64,000 bases of DNA from an uncultured Verrucomicrobiota bacterium (lineage in GTDB: Bacteria > Verrucomicrobiota > Verrucomicrobiia > Opitutales > Opitutaceae): contig CAIVDS010000056.1 in assembly GCA_903904685.1 (NCBI GenBank), positions 96,280 through 160,279 of the forward strand. The letters are read 5' to 3'. Positions 53,956-64,000 of this stretch are shown in pieces. How positions within the stretch are numbered: the first letter of the stretch is position 1; every line of letters starts with the position of its first letter. The notes beneath the pieces were generated by a model. The model did no database searches, had not been told where the DNA came from, and was given only the letters and a program-made list of their open reading frames with translations. A program made the translations under genes and the position numbers.

Positions 53956-54516
53956 TCACCGCAAGGCAACCGGCGGGCCAAGCACCTCTCGCAGGATGAT
54001 CGCTTCCCGAAGCGAGCGGGCATTACGCAGATTCTGCAGCAGTGAAAGCTCGCGCAGCGGCTTGGCTGCAACGGTCGTCTTCGCATCCGGCGCACGTACT
54101 GCCTGCGCCTCACGATTAACGGCCGTCCTGCGGGCCTGCAACGCGGCCATCTGCTCGGCTAGCACCCGCTGACGCTCCAGCACCGCCTCATCCATCCATT
54201 TCTCCGGTTCGTAAACCGGAGGCTCCTCGGACTGATGCCGCACGACCACCACCGGCGCGGGCGCAACCGGTCGGACCAATGATGGCGCCGCAACCGGCGT
54301 CGCGGCACCCCGACGTTCGGCGATCTTGCGGCGAATTTCCTCCTGGATATGACGCGTGCGTTCGATCTCCTGAAAGTCCCTCTGCAATGCCCTCGGATCA
54401 GGAGGGGGTGCCGGCTTCTCCTCATCCAATTCGGGTTTCAACTTCTTGAATAAAGAAGAGACAGCCGCGATGATCAGGAAGATCATGACAGGGTGTTTGA
54501 GCAACCAGTCCAACAT
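53956..54516 (-). CDS. Hypothetical membrane-anchored coiled-coil protein
   Basis: 186 residues. One N-terminal membrane helix (HPVMIFLIIAAVSSLF) is followed by charged helical segments (RALQRDFQEIERTRHIQEEI, ERQRVLAEQMAALQARRTAV) and a Pro/Val-rich linker (PVAPAPVVVV). No family recognised. It is the last gene after nfeD-nfeD-floA on the same strand, 54 bases after floA, and could be a partner of the flotillin-like scaffold. Confidence 0.7.
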   Translation of the reverse strand: MLDWLLKHPVMIFLIIAAVSSLFKKLKPELDEEKPAPPPDPRALQRDFQEIERTRHIQEEIRRKIAERRGAATPVAAPSLVRPVAPAPVVVVRHQSEEPPVYEPEKWMDEAVLERQRVLAEQMAALQARRTAVNREAQAVRAPDAKTTVAAKPLRELSLLQNLRNARSLREAIILREVLGPPVALR

Positions 54517-54570
54517 GGTGGTGATATTTAGTGAGAAACCGTTAGAGCGAAACCTCGTGGCGAACCCCCG

Positions 54571-55572
54571 TCACTTCTTATCGTCCGACTGCGCGATCGA
54601 CTTCCGCATACTGGTATCGGACTGGATATTTTCCATCTTGTAGTAATCCATCACGCCGAGTCGGCCGCTGCGAAACGCCTCGGCCATCGCGAGCGGCACC
54701 TGCGCCTGCGCCTCGACGACCTTCGCCTGCATCTCCTGCACACGCGCCTTCATCTCCTGCTCGACCGCCACGGCAGCGGCGCGCCGGATTTCGGCCTGCG
54801 CCTGCGCAATGCTTTTGTTCGCCTCGGCCTGCGCCTGCTGGAGTTTCGCGCCGACGTTCTCGCCCACGTCCACGTCGGCGATGTCGATGGAAAGAATCTC
54901 GAACGCCGAACCCACGTCGAGGCCGCGCGCTAGCACGGTCTTGGAAATGCTATCGGGCGCCTCGAGGACATCCTTGTAGGAATTCGCCGCGCCGATCGTC
55001 GAAACGATGCCCTCGCCCACGCGCGCGATGATCGTCTCCTCCTTCGCGCCGCCGACAAATCGCTCGATATGCGTACGCACCGTCACGCGCGCCTTCACCT
55101 TCACCTGGATGCCGTCCTTCGCCACGCCGTCGATCGTCGTGCGGCCGCTGGCGGCGTTGGGGCAGTCGATGACTTTCGGATCGACGGAAGTGCGCACCGC
55201 TTCCGCGACGGATTTTTCCGATCCCTTCGTCGCGAGGTCGATGGCGCACGCCGTCCGCCAGTCGAGTTTGATGCCGGCCTTGTTCGCCGCGATAAGCGCC
55301 TGCACGGTTGGGATGACATTACCACCGGCAAGATAATGCGCGGCGATTTCGTCGGTCGTCAGCGTGATGCCGGCTTTCACGGCCGTGATACGCGCATCGA
55401 CCACCATGCTATAAGGCACTCCGCCGAACCGCATGCCGACGAGGCTGATAATCCCGACGCGGGCGCCGTTGAGGAATGCTTTAACCCAGACGCTGATGAA
55501 GGAAAAAATCAGCCCTAGGACGACAAGGCCAATGACGCCGCCGATGATGATGACAATAGTGAGCAGGTTCAT
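54571..55572 (-). CDS. floA: Flotillin-like protein FloA
   Basis: 333 residues. An N-terminal membrane hairpin ([20 protein letters not shown]) leads to an SPFH-type domain ([40 protein letters not shown]). A coiled coil rich in [21 protein letters not shown] ends in [19 protein letters not shown], as in FloA/YqfA. It organises membrane microdomains. Partner NfeD genes lie directly upstream. Confidence 0.95.
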   Translation of the reverse strand: MNLLTIVIIIGGVIGLVVLGLIFSFISVWVKAFLNGARVGIISLVGMRFGGVPYSMVVDARITAVKAGITLTTDEIAAHYLAGGNVIPTVQALIAANKAGIKLDWRTACAIDLATKGSEKSVAEAVRTSVDPKVIDCPNAASGRTTIDGVAKDGIQVKVKARVTVRTHIERFVGGAKEETIIARVGEGIVSTIGAANSYKDVLEAPDSISKTVLARGLDVGSAFEILSIDIADVDVGENVGAKLQQAQAEANKSIAQAQAEIRRAAAVAVEQEMKARVQEMQAKVVEAQAQVPLAMAEAFRSGRLGVMDYYKMENIQSDTSMRKSIAQSDDKK

Positions 55573-55578
55573 AAGATT

Positions 55579-56046
55579 TCAAATTTTGGTGACGATAAGA
55601 CGGAAATTGTCGAGCCCAGTCACGCGCAACTGAGCGCCACGCTCCGCGTGCCCGCTCTGGCAGAACGCCTCGTAGCGATGCCCCTCTATGCTCACATAAC
55701 CGCTCGGCGCAAGCGTGGTGAGCGCCTCGGCGGTCTTGCCGACGACGGCGTCGGCTTCGACGTCCTGCTGACGGATGGTAGTACCGCTGGTTGAGTGCAC
55801 GGAGAATCTCTGCGCAAAGCGCGTCTTGGGCAGCCATACGAGCTCGGCGTAAAGCGTCGCGCTGACCGTGGCGAGCGCGACGATCCCCGCGATCAAACCA
55901 CCACTGACGCCGGATGTCATCGCCGCAACCGCGATCCCCCCCATCAGCGTGATCCCACCGAGAATGCCGAAAACCGGGCCGGGGGTGAACACCTCGAAAA
56001 ACATGAATACCAGTCCTAGAATGAAAAGAAGAACGATGATGTTCAT
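55579..56046 (-). CDS. Short NfeD-family membrane protein
   Basis: 155 residues. Three hydrophobic segments (IIVLLFILGLVFMFFEVFTP, ILGGITLMGGIAVAAM, LIAGIVALATVSATLY) and a C-terminal OB-fold (GKTAEALTTLAPSGYVSIEG, RYEAF) as in NfeD1a/b partners of flotillins. Lies six bases upstream of floA and overlaps the long NfeD stop. Confidence 0.9.
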   Translation of the reverse strand: MNIIVLLFILGLVFMFFEVFTPGPVFGILGGITLMGGIAVAAMTSGVSGGLIAGIVALATVSATLYAELVWLPKTRFAQRFSVHSTSGTTIRQQDVEADAVVGKTAEALTTLAPSGYVSIEGHRYEAFCQSGHAERGAQLRVTGLDNFRLIVTKI

Positions 56047-57503
56047 GCGTCGGCCCTTTCCACTATGAGCGCAAAATCCGAACAGCCCATCACCGTGATG
56101 ACCGCGCCGCGGTCGATCGCCCCGACTGCGACATTCGCCTCGTAGCGCCGCCCGCCGACTTCCACTTGCCCGCCGGGTCGTAACGCCGTCACCGCCACGC
56201 CGCGCTTGCCGACGAGGGCGGCGAGTTCATTGGCGACCTCGGACGCGACACCCGCAACCTGTGCTACACCGCCGCTCGCCGCCTGCACCACGAACCGATC
56301 CCACACCCAGCCCTTCGGCAGAAACCGCAACAACGCGATGAAGGCGACGATCGCGATGGCCAGCCCGAGTCCTAGGTTCATCAGCGGCCGCGTGAACGCG
56401 TCCGCCGACCATGCGACGGTAATCGGCTCATTTGGCCACAGGTCGGCCATCGACCAAATCAGCGACCCCATCATGAGCATGACCCCAGCAACACCAAGAA
56501 ATCCCGCCGTGTGCCAGAACAACATCTCAAGTATTACCAGCAGAACGCCCAGTCCGAAAAAGATCAGCGGCTCGTTCCCCGACAGTCCCGCCACGTAGTT
56601 TGTTAAAAACACCACTGCGAGCAGCGCGACGCCGATGAGCCCGAACACCCCGAAGCCCGGCATCTTGAATTCGATGAACAGCGCCAGCATCCCCAACCCC
56701 AGCAATATGGGCGCGATCGCATTCAGGGACACCGCGAGCTGCTCCGACCAGGTGATCTCGAGTGTCGTCATCGTGTAGCCGCCCATTCCGTATTTTTTCT
56801 TGAGCAACGCGTCGACGTCTTTGGCGATGCCGGCGGCGAGAAGCGGGCGGGCCGGATTACCATACGCGACCGCAGCCTCCGTCGCGGTTAAAGAGAGCAA
56901 CTCGCCCTTTTCCTTCAAAACCTTGCCCTCGATCTTTAACTCATAATCGGCGTCGATCATCGCTGAGATAACCTGCCCGCGGTAACCCTTGCCCTCGCTG
57001 ATGGAGCGCACACGGGCCTTCAGGTAGCTCACGATCTTCTGCTTCATGGTCACGTCCACGTCCTTGCCCTCGGAGGTCACCGGGGCGGCCGCGCCGATTA
57101 CCCCGTCGGGCGCGAACCAGATTTCATCGGTCGTCGCCGAAATAAAGGCACCGGCCGAGACCGCCTCCGGATTGACATAGGTGATCGTCATGCCGGGGAA
57201 TTTCGCGAGCGCCTCCATGATGTCGAAGGTGACGTCCAGCGCGCCGCCCGGTGTCTTCATATCCAGCACCACCACGTCGGCTTTCCGCTCGATCGCCTCC
57301 TTCAACCCGCGGCGCAGCACATAAAGAATGGGACTGGCGATCTGATCGCGCACGGGGATCACCACCACACGCTTCGGCGTGGCGCCGAGGGCATTAACCG
57401 GCGCGGACCGCAAACCAGCGGTGGACGGTTTCTCCTTCGCGGCGGCTAGGGCCGCGGTGGCCAGTCCAAACACGGCGCATAACGTTAGGGCACAACGAAA
57501 CAT
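56043..57503 (-). CDS. NfeD protein with ClpP-like serine protease domain
   Basis: 486 residues. Signal peptide (CALTLCAVFGLATAALAAA). The ClpP-class domain has DMKTPGGALDVTFDIMEAL, catalytic Ser in AVSAGAFISATTDEIWFAP and a probable Lys in ISEGKGYRGQVISAMI. Five or so membrane helices follow, then an OB domain (GGQVEVGGRRYEANVAVG). Long NfeDs cleave membrane-associated substrates and work with stomatin/flotillin proteins. First gene of the nfeD-nfeD-floA operon. Confidence 0.93.
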   Translation of the reverse strand: MFRCALTLCAVFGLATAALAAAKEKPSTAGLRSAPVNALGATPKRVVVIPVRDQIASPILYVLRRGLKEAIERKADVVVLDMKTPGGALDVTFDIMEALAKFPGMTITYVNPEAVSAGAFISATTDEIWFAPDGVIGAAAPVTSEGKDVDVTMKQKIVSYLKARVRSISEGKGYRGQVISAMIDADYELKIEGKVLKEKGELLSLTATEAAVAYGNPARPLLAAGIAKDVDALLKKKYGMGGYTMTTLEITWSEQLAVSLNAIAPILLGLGMLALFIEFKMPGFGVFGLIGVALLAVVFLTNYVAGLSGNEPLIFFGLGVLLVILEMLFWHTAGFLGVAGVMLMMGSLIWSMADLWPNEPITVAWSADAFTRPLMNLGLGLAIAIVAFIALLRFLPKGWVWDRFVVQAASGGVAQVAGVASEVANELAALVGKRGVAVTALRPGGQVEVGGRRYEANVAVGAIDRGAVITVMGCSDFALIVERADA

Positions 57504-57623
57504 TGCCCTGACTCATAGCCTACTGATCGCGGCAAGCAAGCCCCTCTGCATTACAAAATCGCCTCTTGTTTCCGAAAATCTTTTTGCATGGCGTCCCGGT
57601 CCACGACAACACAGGACTCCAAC

Positions 57624-58547
57624 ATGGAAAAGATCCCTTATCTCGGCCACACCCTCACGCGCTGGCAGGTCGGCAACTCGACATTTCTCGCCATGCCGGA
57701 ACGCGGGGCACGGCTGATGAACTGGCATCTCACCCTCGGCGACGGCTCGTTGCGCGAGGTGCTGCATTGGCCCGAAATCAAGACACTCGATGACTTCCAC
57801 CGAATCCGCGGCGGCAACCCCGTGCTCTTCCCTTTTAATGGCCGCAGCTTTGACGAGGGCCAGATCGGTTTCTGGCGCGATGCCGCCGGCACCCGCCGGC
57901 CAATGCCGATGCACGGCTTTGCCCGTCAGGGTGAATTCAAAACCACGCGACTGGACGCGCGCGGCTTCAGCGCCGTTCTCGTCCCCGGTGCCGAGGCGCA
58001 AGAAGCCTACCCCTTCGCCTACGAATTCACCGTGGCCTACCGTTTCGCCCCGCTCGGGCTTTCGTGCGAATTCACGCTTCAAAACCTCGATACCCAGCCC
58101 ATCCCGTGGAGCGCCGGTCATCATTTCTATTTTACAACACCCTGGAGCGAAGCCCACGCCCGCGACGACTACGCCATCCGCATCCCAGCCAGCCGGACAC
58201 TACGTCAGGACACAGCCGGAAAACTCGCACCGGGCCCGATCTTAAATCCCGAGGAGTGTCTGCTCAACAATGACGCATTGATCGACACGTTTCATCTCGG
58301 CCTCAAAAGCAACACCGTCGTTTTCGGCCCGAAATCCGCCCCGGGGCAAATCACCATCAAGCATGGCACCGCCTCCATGCCGACGCCCGACGCCACATTT
58401 GTAACATGGACAAGCAATGCCGACGCTCCCTTCTTTTGCGTGGAGCCTTGGATGGGCCCGCCCAACGCGCCTGAAACCAAGGTGGGCCTTCACTGGGTTC
58501 AGCCCGGCCAGACGCAAAGCTTCGTCGTGGATATTGCCGTGAAATAA
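57624..58547 (+). CDS. Aldose 1-epimerase (mutarotase) family protein
   Basis: 307 residues from ATG 57624, preceded by AGGA at a good distance; an in-frame ATG at 57588 is less likely. GGNPVLFPFNGRSF, MPMHGFARQGEF and HHFYFTTPW carry the family His positions, and FFCVEPWMGPPNA the Glu. It interconverts anomers of hexoses or hexose phosphates; substrate not determinable. Confidence 0.88.
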   Translation: MEKIPYLGHTLTRWQVGNSTFLAMPERGARLMNWHLTLGDGSLREVLHWPEIKTLDDFHRIRGGNPVLFPFNGRSFDEGQIGFWRDAAGTRRPMPMHGFARQGEFKTTRLDARGFSAVLVPGAEAQEAYPFAYEFTVAYRFAPLGLSCEFTLQNLDTQPIPWSAGHHFYFTTPWSEAHARDDYAIRIPASRTLRQDTAGKLAPGPILNPEECLLNNDALIDTFHLGLKSNTVVFGPKSAPGQITIKHGTASMPTPDATFVTWTSNADAPFFCVEPWMGPPNAPETKVGLHWVQPGQTQSFVVDIAVK

Positions 58548-58628
58548 ACCCCGCCGTCACGACCGACATCTTCGCATCACTCCGTTTTAGCCGTTACTTT
58601 CCCCCTCGGTCCAAATCACACTTCCATC

Positions 58629-58943
58629 ATGGCACCAGCATTCATCGGCTTCGCGTTATTGGGAGGCTTCGGCGGCGGCGAGGTTTTGCTTGTTTTCTTC
58701 ATCGTGCTGATCCTCTTTGGCGGAGAAAAAATGCCGGAATTGGCCCGTGGCTTGGGCAAGGTGATGCGGGATTTCAAAAAAGCCACCTCGGGCGTTGAGG
58801 ATGAGATCAAGCGAGCACTGGCTGAGGAACCGCCGCCCAACCGCACCGTCAAAACCTTCCCTCCCTACCCGCCCTCCGTGACACCGCCACCACCAAGTCC
58901 GCCGACGGCCAACCCGCCGCCAGACGAAACGCCGAAGGGCTAA
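58629..58943 (+). CDS. tatA: Twin-arginine translocase subunit TatA/TatE
   Basis: 104 residues. One membrane helix (GGEVLLVFFIVLILFGGEK) is followed by the amphipathic hinge FGGEKMPELARGLGKVM, the TatA FG-x2-KLPEL motif. The tail is very Pro-rich (PPYPPSVTPPPPSPPTANPP). TatA forms the translocation pore with TatC, which is not in the window. Confidence 0.92.
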   Translation: MAPAFIGFALLGGFGGGEVLLVFFIVLILFGGEKMPELARGLGKVMRDFKKATSGVEDEIKRALAEEPPPNRTVKTFPPYPPSVTPPPPSPPTANPPPDETPKG

Positions 58944-59086
58944 AGGCCTCCGCACCACCGTGCAATTTCCCCACGCGAAGGAAGATTTCGCGAGAAATTA
59001 CATCCTATAAATAGTCGCGACTGATCGTCTCGCCCGCCATCCTTTGCGGTTGCCCGTATCGTAAACGGGACTAACCTCTATTCACT

Positions 59087-59407
59087 ATGATCGATGTCAT
59101 CAAAAAAACCCTCCTCGCGGGCGTCGGCGCCGCCGTTATCACCAAAGAAAAAGTTGAGGACGCGCTGGGCGACTACGTGCGCCAAGGCAAAGTCAAAGCC
59201 GAGGATGCCCGCATCATCGCCGACAAGATCGCCGAACAAGGTCGCAAGGAATTCGACGAAATGAGTCAGACGCTCGGCACCAAAATCAAGGAATTCGCCG
59301 CCCGCTCTGACGAGCAGACCAAGGCCAAGGTCGCTGCGCTCGAAGAACGCATTCGCGCGCTCGAAGCCAAACTCGCCGCTCCGCCCACCCGCTCCGGCGA
59401 GCCGTGA
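59087..59407 (+). CDS. Phasin-like coiled-coil protein
   Basis: 106 residues, almost fully helical. IDVIKKTLLAGVGAAVITKE and EDARIIADKIAEQGRKEFDE match the phasin-like / polyhydroxyalkanoate-regulator family; the C-terminus is a coiled coil (KVAALEERIRALEAKLA). Its stop overlaps the start of the UbiB gene (GTGA), so the two are translated together. Role unknown. Confidence 0.8.
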   Translation: MIDVIKKTLLAGVGAAVITKEKVEDALGDYVRQGKVKAEDARIIADKIAEQGRKEFDEMSQTLGTKIKEFAARSDEQTKAKVAALEERIRALEAKLAAPPTRSGEP

Positions 59408-61056
59408 GACCGTTCGGCTTCCTGACCAACGCCGTCCGCGCGAAGGAGATTTTCACCGTCCTCGCGAAGCACGGCTTCGCCAACCTGCTCAACCAGATCG
59501 ACCCGCAGGGTGGCTGGTGGCAGCGCCTCGTTCCCCAGCCGGCTGAGCGCCACACGCTTTGGGAGCGCACCCGCCTTGCGCTTGAGGAGCTCGGTCCGAC
59601 CTTTGTTAAGGCCGGCCAGCTCATGAGTATGCGGCCCGACGCCCTGCCCCACGCGCTCATCTACGAGCTGCGCAAACTGCAAAACTCCGTCCGCCCGCTC
59701 CCGTTCGCCGAAATGCGCACGGTGCTCGTCGAAGAGCTGCCGCTTGATCCCGCGCAGATATTCTCCGAATTCACCGAAACGCCCGTCGCCAGCGCCTCGC
59801 TGGCTCAAGTCTATTTTGCCAAGCTCCACGATGGCCGCGAGGTTGCCGTCAAAATTCAGCGCCCTCATCTGCTCAAGACCGTGCAGGCCGATCTCGACTT
59901 GCTCACGTGGTTCGTCGGCCAGCTTCACCAACGCGTCGCCGCCCTTAAACCCTACGATCTGCCCGCCGTCGTCGATGAGGTGAAGATCAACCTTCTGCGC
60001 GAACTCGATTTCCGCCACGAGGCCCGCAATCAGCAGTATTTCAACGCCCTCAATCCCGCGGCCGACCGCGTCTTCGCGCCCTATATCGTGGATGAGTTCT
60101 CCAGTGAACGCGTGTTGGTGATGGAACGTATCATAGGCACAACCGCGCTCAGCACCCGGCTCGCGCCGGCAGAAGCCTCTCGCATCGCGGCCAATGGCGC
60201 TTCCTCGCTCGTCCACCAAGTGTTGATCGCCGGTTTCTTCCACGCCGATCCGCATGCGGGCAATGTCCTGATCACCGACGACGGACGCCTCTGCTTTCTC
60301 GACTGGGGCATGGCGGGCAACCTCACGCGACGGCTGCGCCTTGGTCTGGCCGACCTTTTTCTTGCCGCCGTCGATCAGGATGCCGAGCGCATCGTGCAAA
60401 TCGCTTCCGAACTCGGCAGCCCTGCCGGCCGCGCCGACCTCCGGGGAATGGAGCGAGACGTCACTCTGGCCCTGCGTGAAGACTTCAACCGCGCCATCGG
60501 CCGCATGCAACTGGGGCGCACGATGCTCAAGCTCCTGTTCATCTTTGGCCAGAACGGCATCAACATCACGCGCGACTATTCCCTCATGGCGAAGGCCGTG
60601 CTCTCCATCGAAGAGGTCGCCCGCACGCTCGATCCCAACTTCGACCTCCGCTCCGTGGCCCGCCCCGTTCTGGTGGAATTGCAGCGCGACCGCACCGGCC
60701 CCCGCGCCATGCTGCGCGAATCCCGATCTATGGTGCGCTCTCTGCTCATGGGTGCCCGCGAACTGCCAAATGACATTTTCCGCATCATCCGCCGCATCGA
60801 GCACGACGACCTCACCATCAAGTTCCAGCACCAAGGCCTTGAGGATGTGGACGACGCTCTCAAGACCGCCGCCAACCGCATCACCCTCGGCGTCATCATC
60901 GGCTCGTTGATCGTGGGCTCATCGCTCATCATTCACACGAATGTGGGCCCCTACCTCTTTGGTTATCCCGCGCTCGGCATGGTCGGCTACATGCTCTCCG
61001 CGCTGCTCGGCTTCTACGTGATTTTCGACATCTTCCGCCACGGCCGGCATAAGTAA
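59404..61056 (+). CDS. UbiB/AarF/ABC1-family atypical kinase
   Basis: 550 residues from a GTG. The UbiB-specific N-terminal motif is LGPTFVKAGQLMSMRPD (KxGQ). The Ala-rich nucleotide loop is PVASASLAQVYFAKLHDG, then VAVKIQRPHL, catalytic FFHADPHAGNVLITDDG and LDWGM. Two C-terminal membrane helices (ITLGVIIGSLIVGSSLIIHT, LGMVGYMLSALLGFYVIF). UbiB-family ATPases support quinone biosynthesis or lipid handling. Confidence 0.93.
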   Translation: MRPFGFLTNAVRAKEIFTVLAKHGFANLLNQIDPQGGWWQRLVPQPAERHTLWERTRLALEELGPTFVKAGQLMSMRPDALPHALIYELRKLQNSVRPLPFAEMRTVLVEELPLDPAQIFSEFTETPVASASLAQVYFAKLHDGREVAVKIQRPHLLKTVQADLDLLTWFVGQLHQRVAALKPYDLPAVVDEVKINLLRELDFRHEARNQQYFNALNPAADRVFAPYIVDEFSSERVLVMERIIGTTALSTRLAPAEASRIAANGASSLVHQVLIAGFFHADPHAGNVLITDDGRLCFLDWGMAGNLTRRLRLGLADLFLAAVDQDAERIVQIASELGSPAGRADLRGMERDVTLALREDFNRAIGRMQLGRTMLKLLFIFGQNGINITRDYSLMAKAVLSIEEVARTLDPNFDLRSVARPVLVELQRDRTGPRAMLRESRSMVRSLLMGARELPNDIFRIIRRIEHDDLTIKFQHQGLEDVDDALKTAANRITLGVIIGSLIVGSSLIIHTNVGPYLFGYPALGMVGYMLSALLGFYVIFDIFRHGRHK

Positions 61057-61126
61057 TTTTAGCACCTGATAGGGAAAAACTGGCCGGGCTTGCTCCGGAT
61101 GAAAGCTGGCACATGGTGTCGGCCAG

Positions 61127-63715
<2,589 letters not shown>

Positions 63716-63743
63716 CGCAAGAGCTTCTCTCAGCCGCACGCAG

Positions 63744-64000
63744 TCACGGCAAAGACTGGCGCTTGGAGGCCATGGTATTGAAAATACGGACGAGTCCGGA
63801 CGAGAGATAAAGCGAGAGCAGAATGCCGGCAACCATAGCCCCAAAGAGAAAGTTCATGCTTCGCCGGACCAACCGGTCGGACCGTTCGGCCGCGGCCTGC
63901 ACCTCGGCATAATCAGACTGCGTAAGCGCCTCCACCGTCTTGAGCACGGGAACCAAACTCGCGTCGACCTCCCGCAACGAGGCAACCGAAATGGCCTCAT
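63744..64000 (-). CDS. C-terminal part of a membrane protein (possible 4-helix sensor)
   Basis: The frame is open to the right window edge, so only the end is visible. It shows a helical soluble part (LVPVLKTVEALTQSDYAEVQ, AAAERSDRLVRRS), one membrane helix (FLFGAMVAGILLSLYLSSGL) and a short cytosolic tail ending KRQSLP. The pattern resembles the end of a four-helix-bundle periplasmic sensor. It stops soon after the helix, so no kinase or methyl-accepting domain follows. Confidence 0.55.
   Translation of the reverse strand, partial: EAISVASLREVDASLVPVLKTVEALTQSDYAEVQAAAERSDRLVRRSMNFLFGAMVAGILLSLYLSSGLVRIFNTMASKRQSLP

Overview
The window is GC-rich, gene-dense bacterial chromosome with complete genes on both strands and only a few gaps over 300 bases. 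The gene content points to a Verrucomicrobiota bacterium, most likely Opitutaceae-like. The main reasons are a giant four-ATPase UvrA, a Gram-negative envelope (TolC, MacAB, many lipoproteins), an FtsK-RodZ pair, a FloA-NfeD operon and a thiamine operon that uses ThiH. This placement is inference from gene content; no 16S gene is present. I found no rRNA, tRNA or CRISPR array.

Layout, left half. 1-3126 (minus) is a MoxR / DUF58 / TgpA-like cluster cut by the window edge. 3186-10560 (minus) is a complete thiamine operon, thiC-thiS-tenI-thiE-thiG-thiH-thiF-thiD, headed by a TPP riboswitch. 10661-12199 holds a beta-hydroxyacid-dehydrogenase-like gene and an MTA phosphorylase-type gene. 12200-22918 is mixed: a lipoprotein, a CE7 esterase, an FmdB zinc ribbon, TolC, miaA, a small heat-shock protein, a DUF4197 protein, rlmJ, a YhcH-family gene, two envelope proteins and two tandem receiver-only response regulators. 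22944-28613 is the giant UvrA. 28750-30670 holds a small membrane protein and dihydrolipoyl dehydrogenase. 30730-35027 is a MacA-MacB-type exporter with an added TPR gene.

Layout, right half. 35155-36881 has coaD, pgsA and pgpA. 36883-40599 (minus) is a probable operon of methyltransferase, FAD oxidoreductase, type III polyketide synthase, aroQ and a specialised NusG paralogue; its core resembles the phenolic-lipid srsABC set. 40631-45076 has Nif3, dCMP deaminase, AlgH, the zinc-free type ribosomal proteins L36 and L31, two paralogous lipoproteins, rpiB and a DUF2127 protein. 45148-47034 is an accessory-looking patch: a DUF2934 gene, a lower-GC lipoprotein gene framed by repeats, a winged-helix regulator and an exact eleven-unit 21-bp tandem repeat array. 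47040-49362 is purN-dnaJ-grpE. The rest holds manA, ftsK, rodZ, the floA-nfeD group, a mutarotase, tatA, a phasin-like/UbiB pair, a large U32 protein and the end of a membrane protein.

The least explained item is the 21-bp array at 46735-46965. Its period equals two helical turns of DNA. It is also open as a heptapeptide repeat on both strands, and it sits directly upstream of a winged-helix gene.
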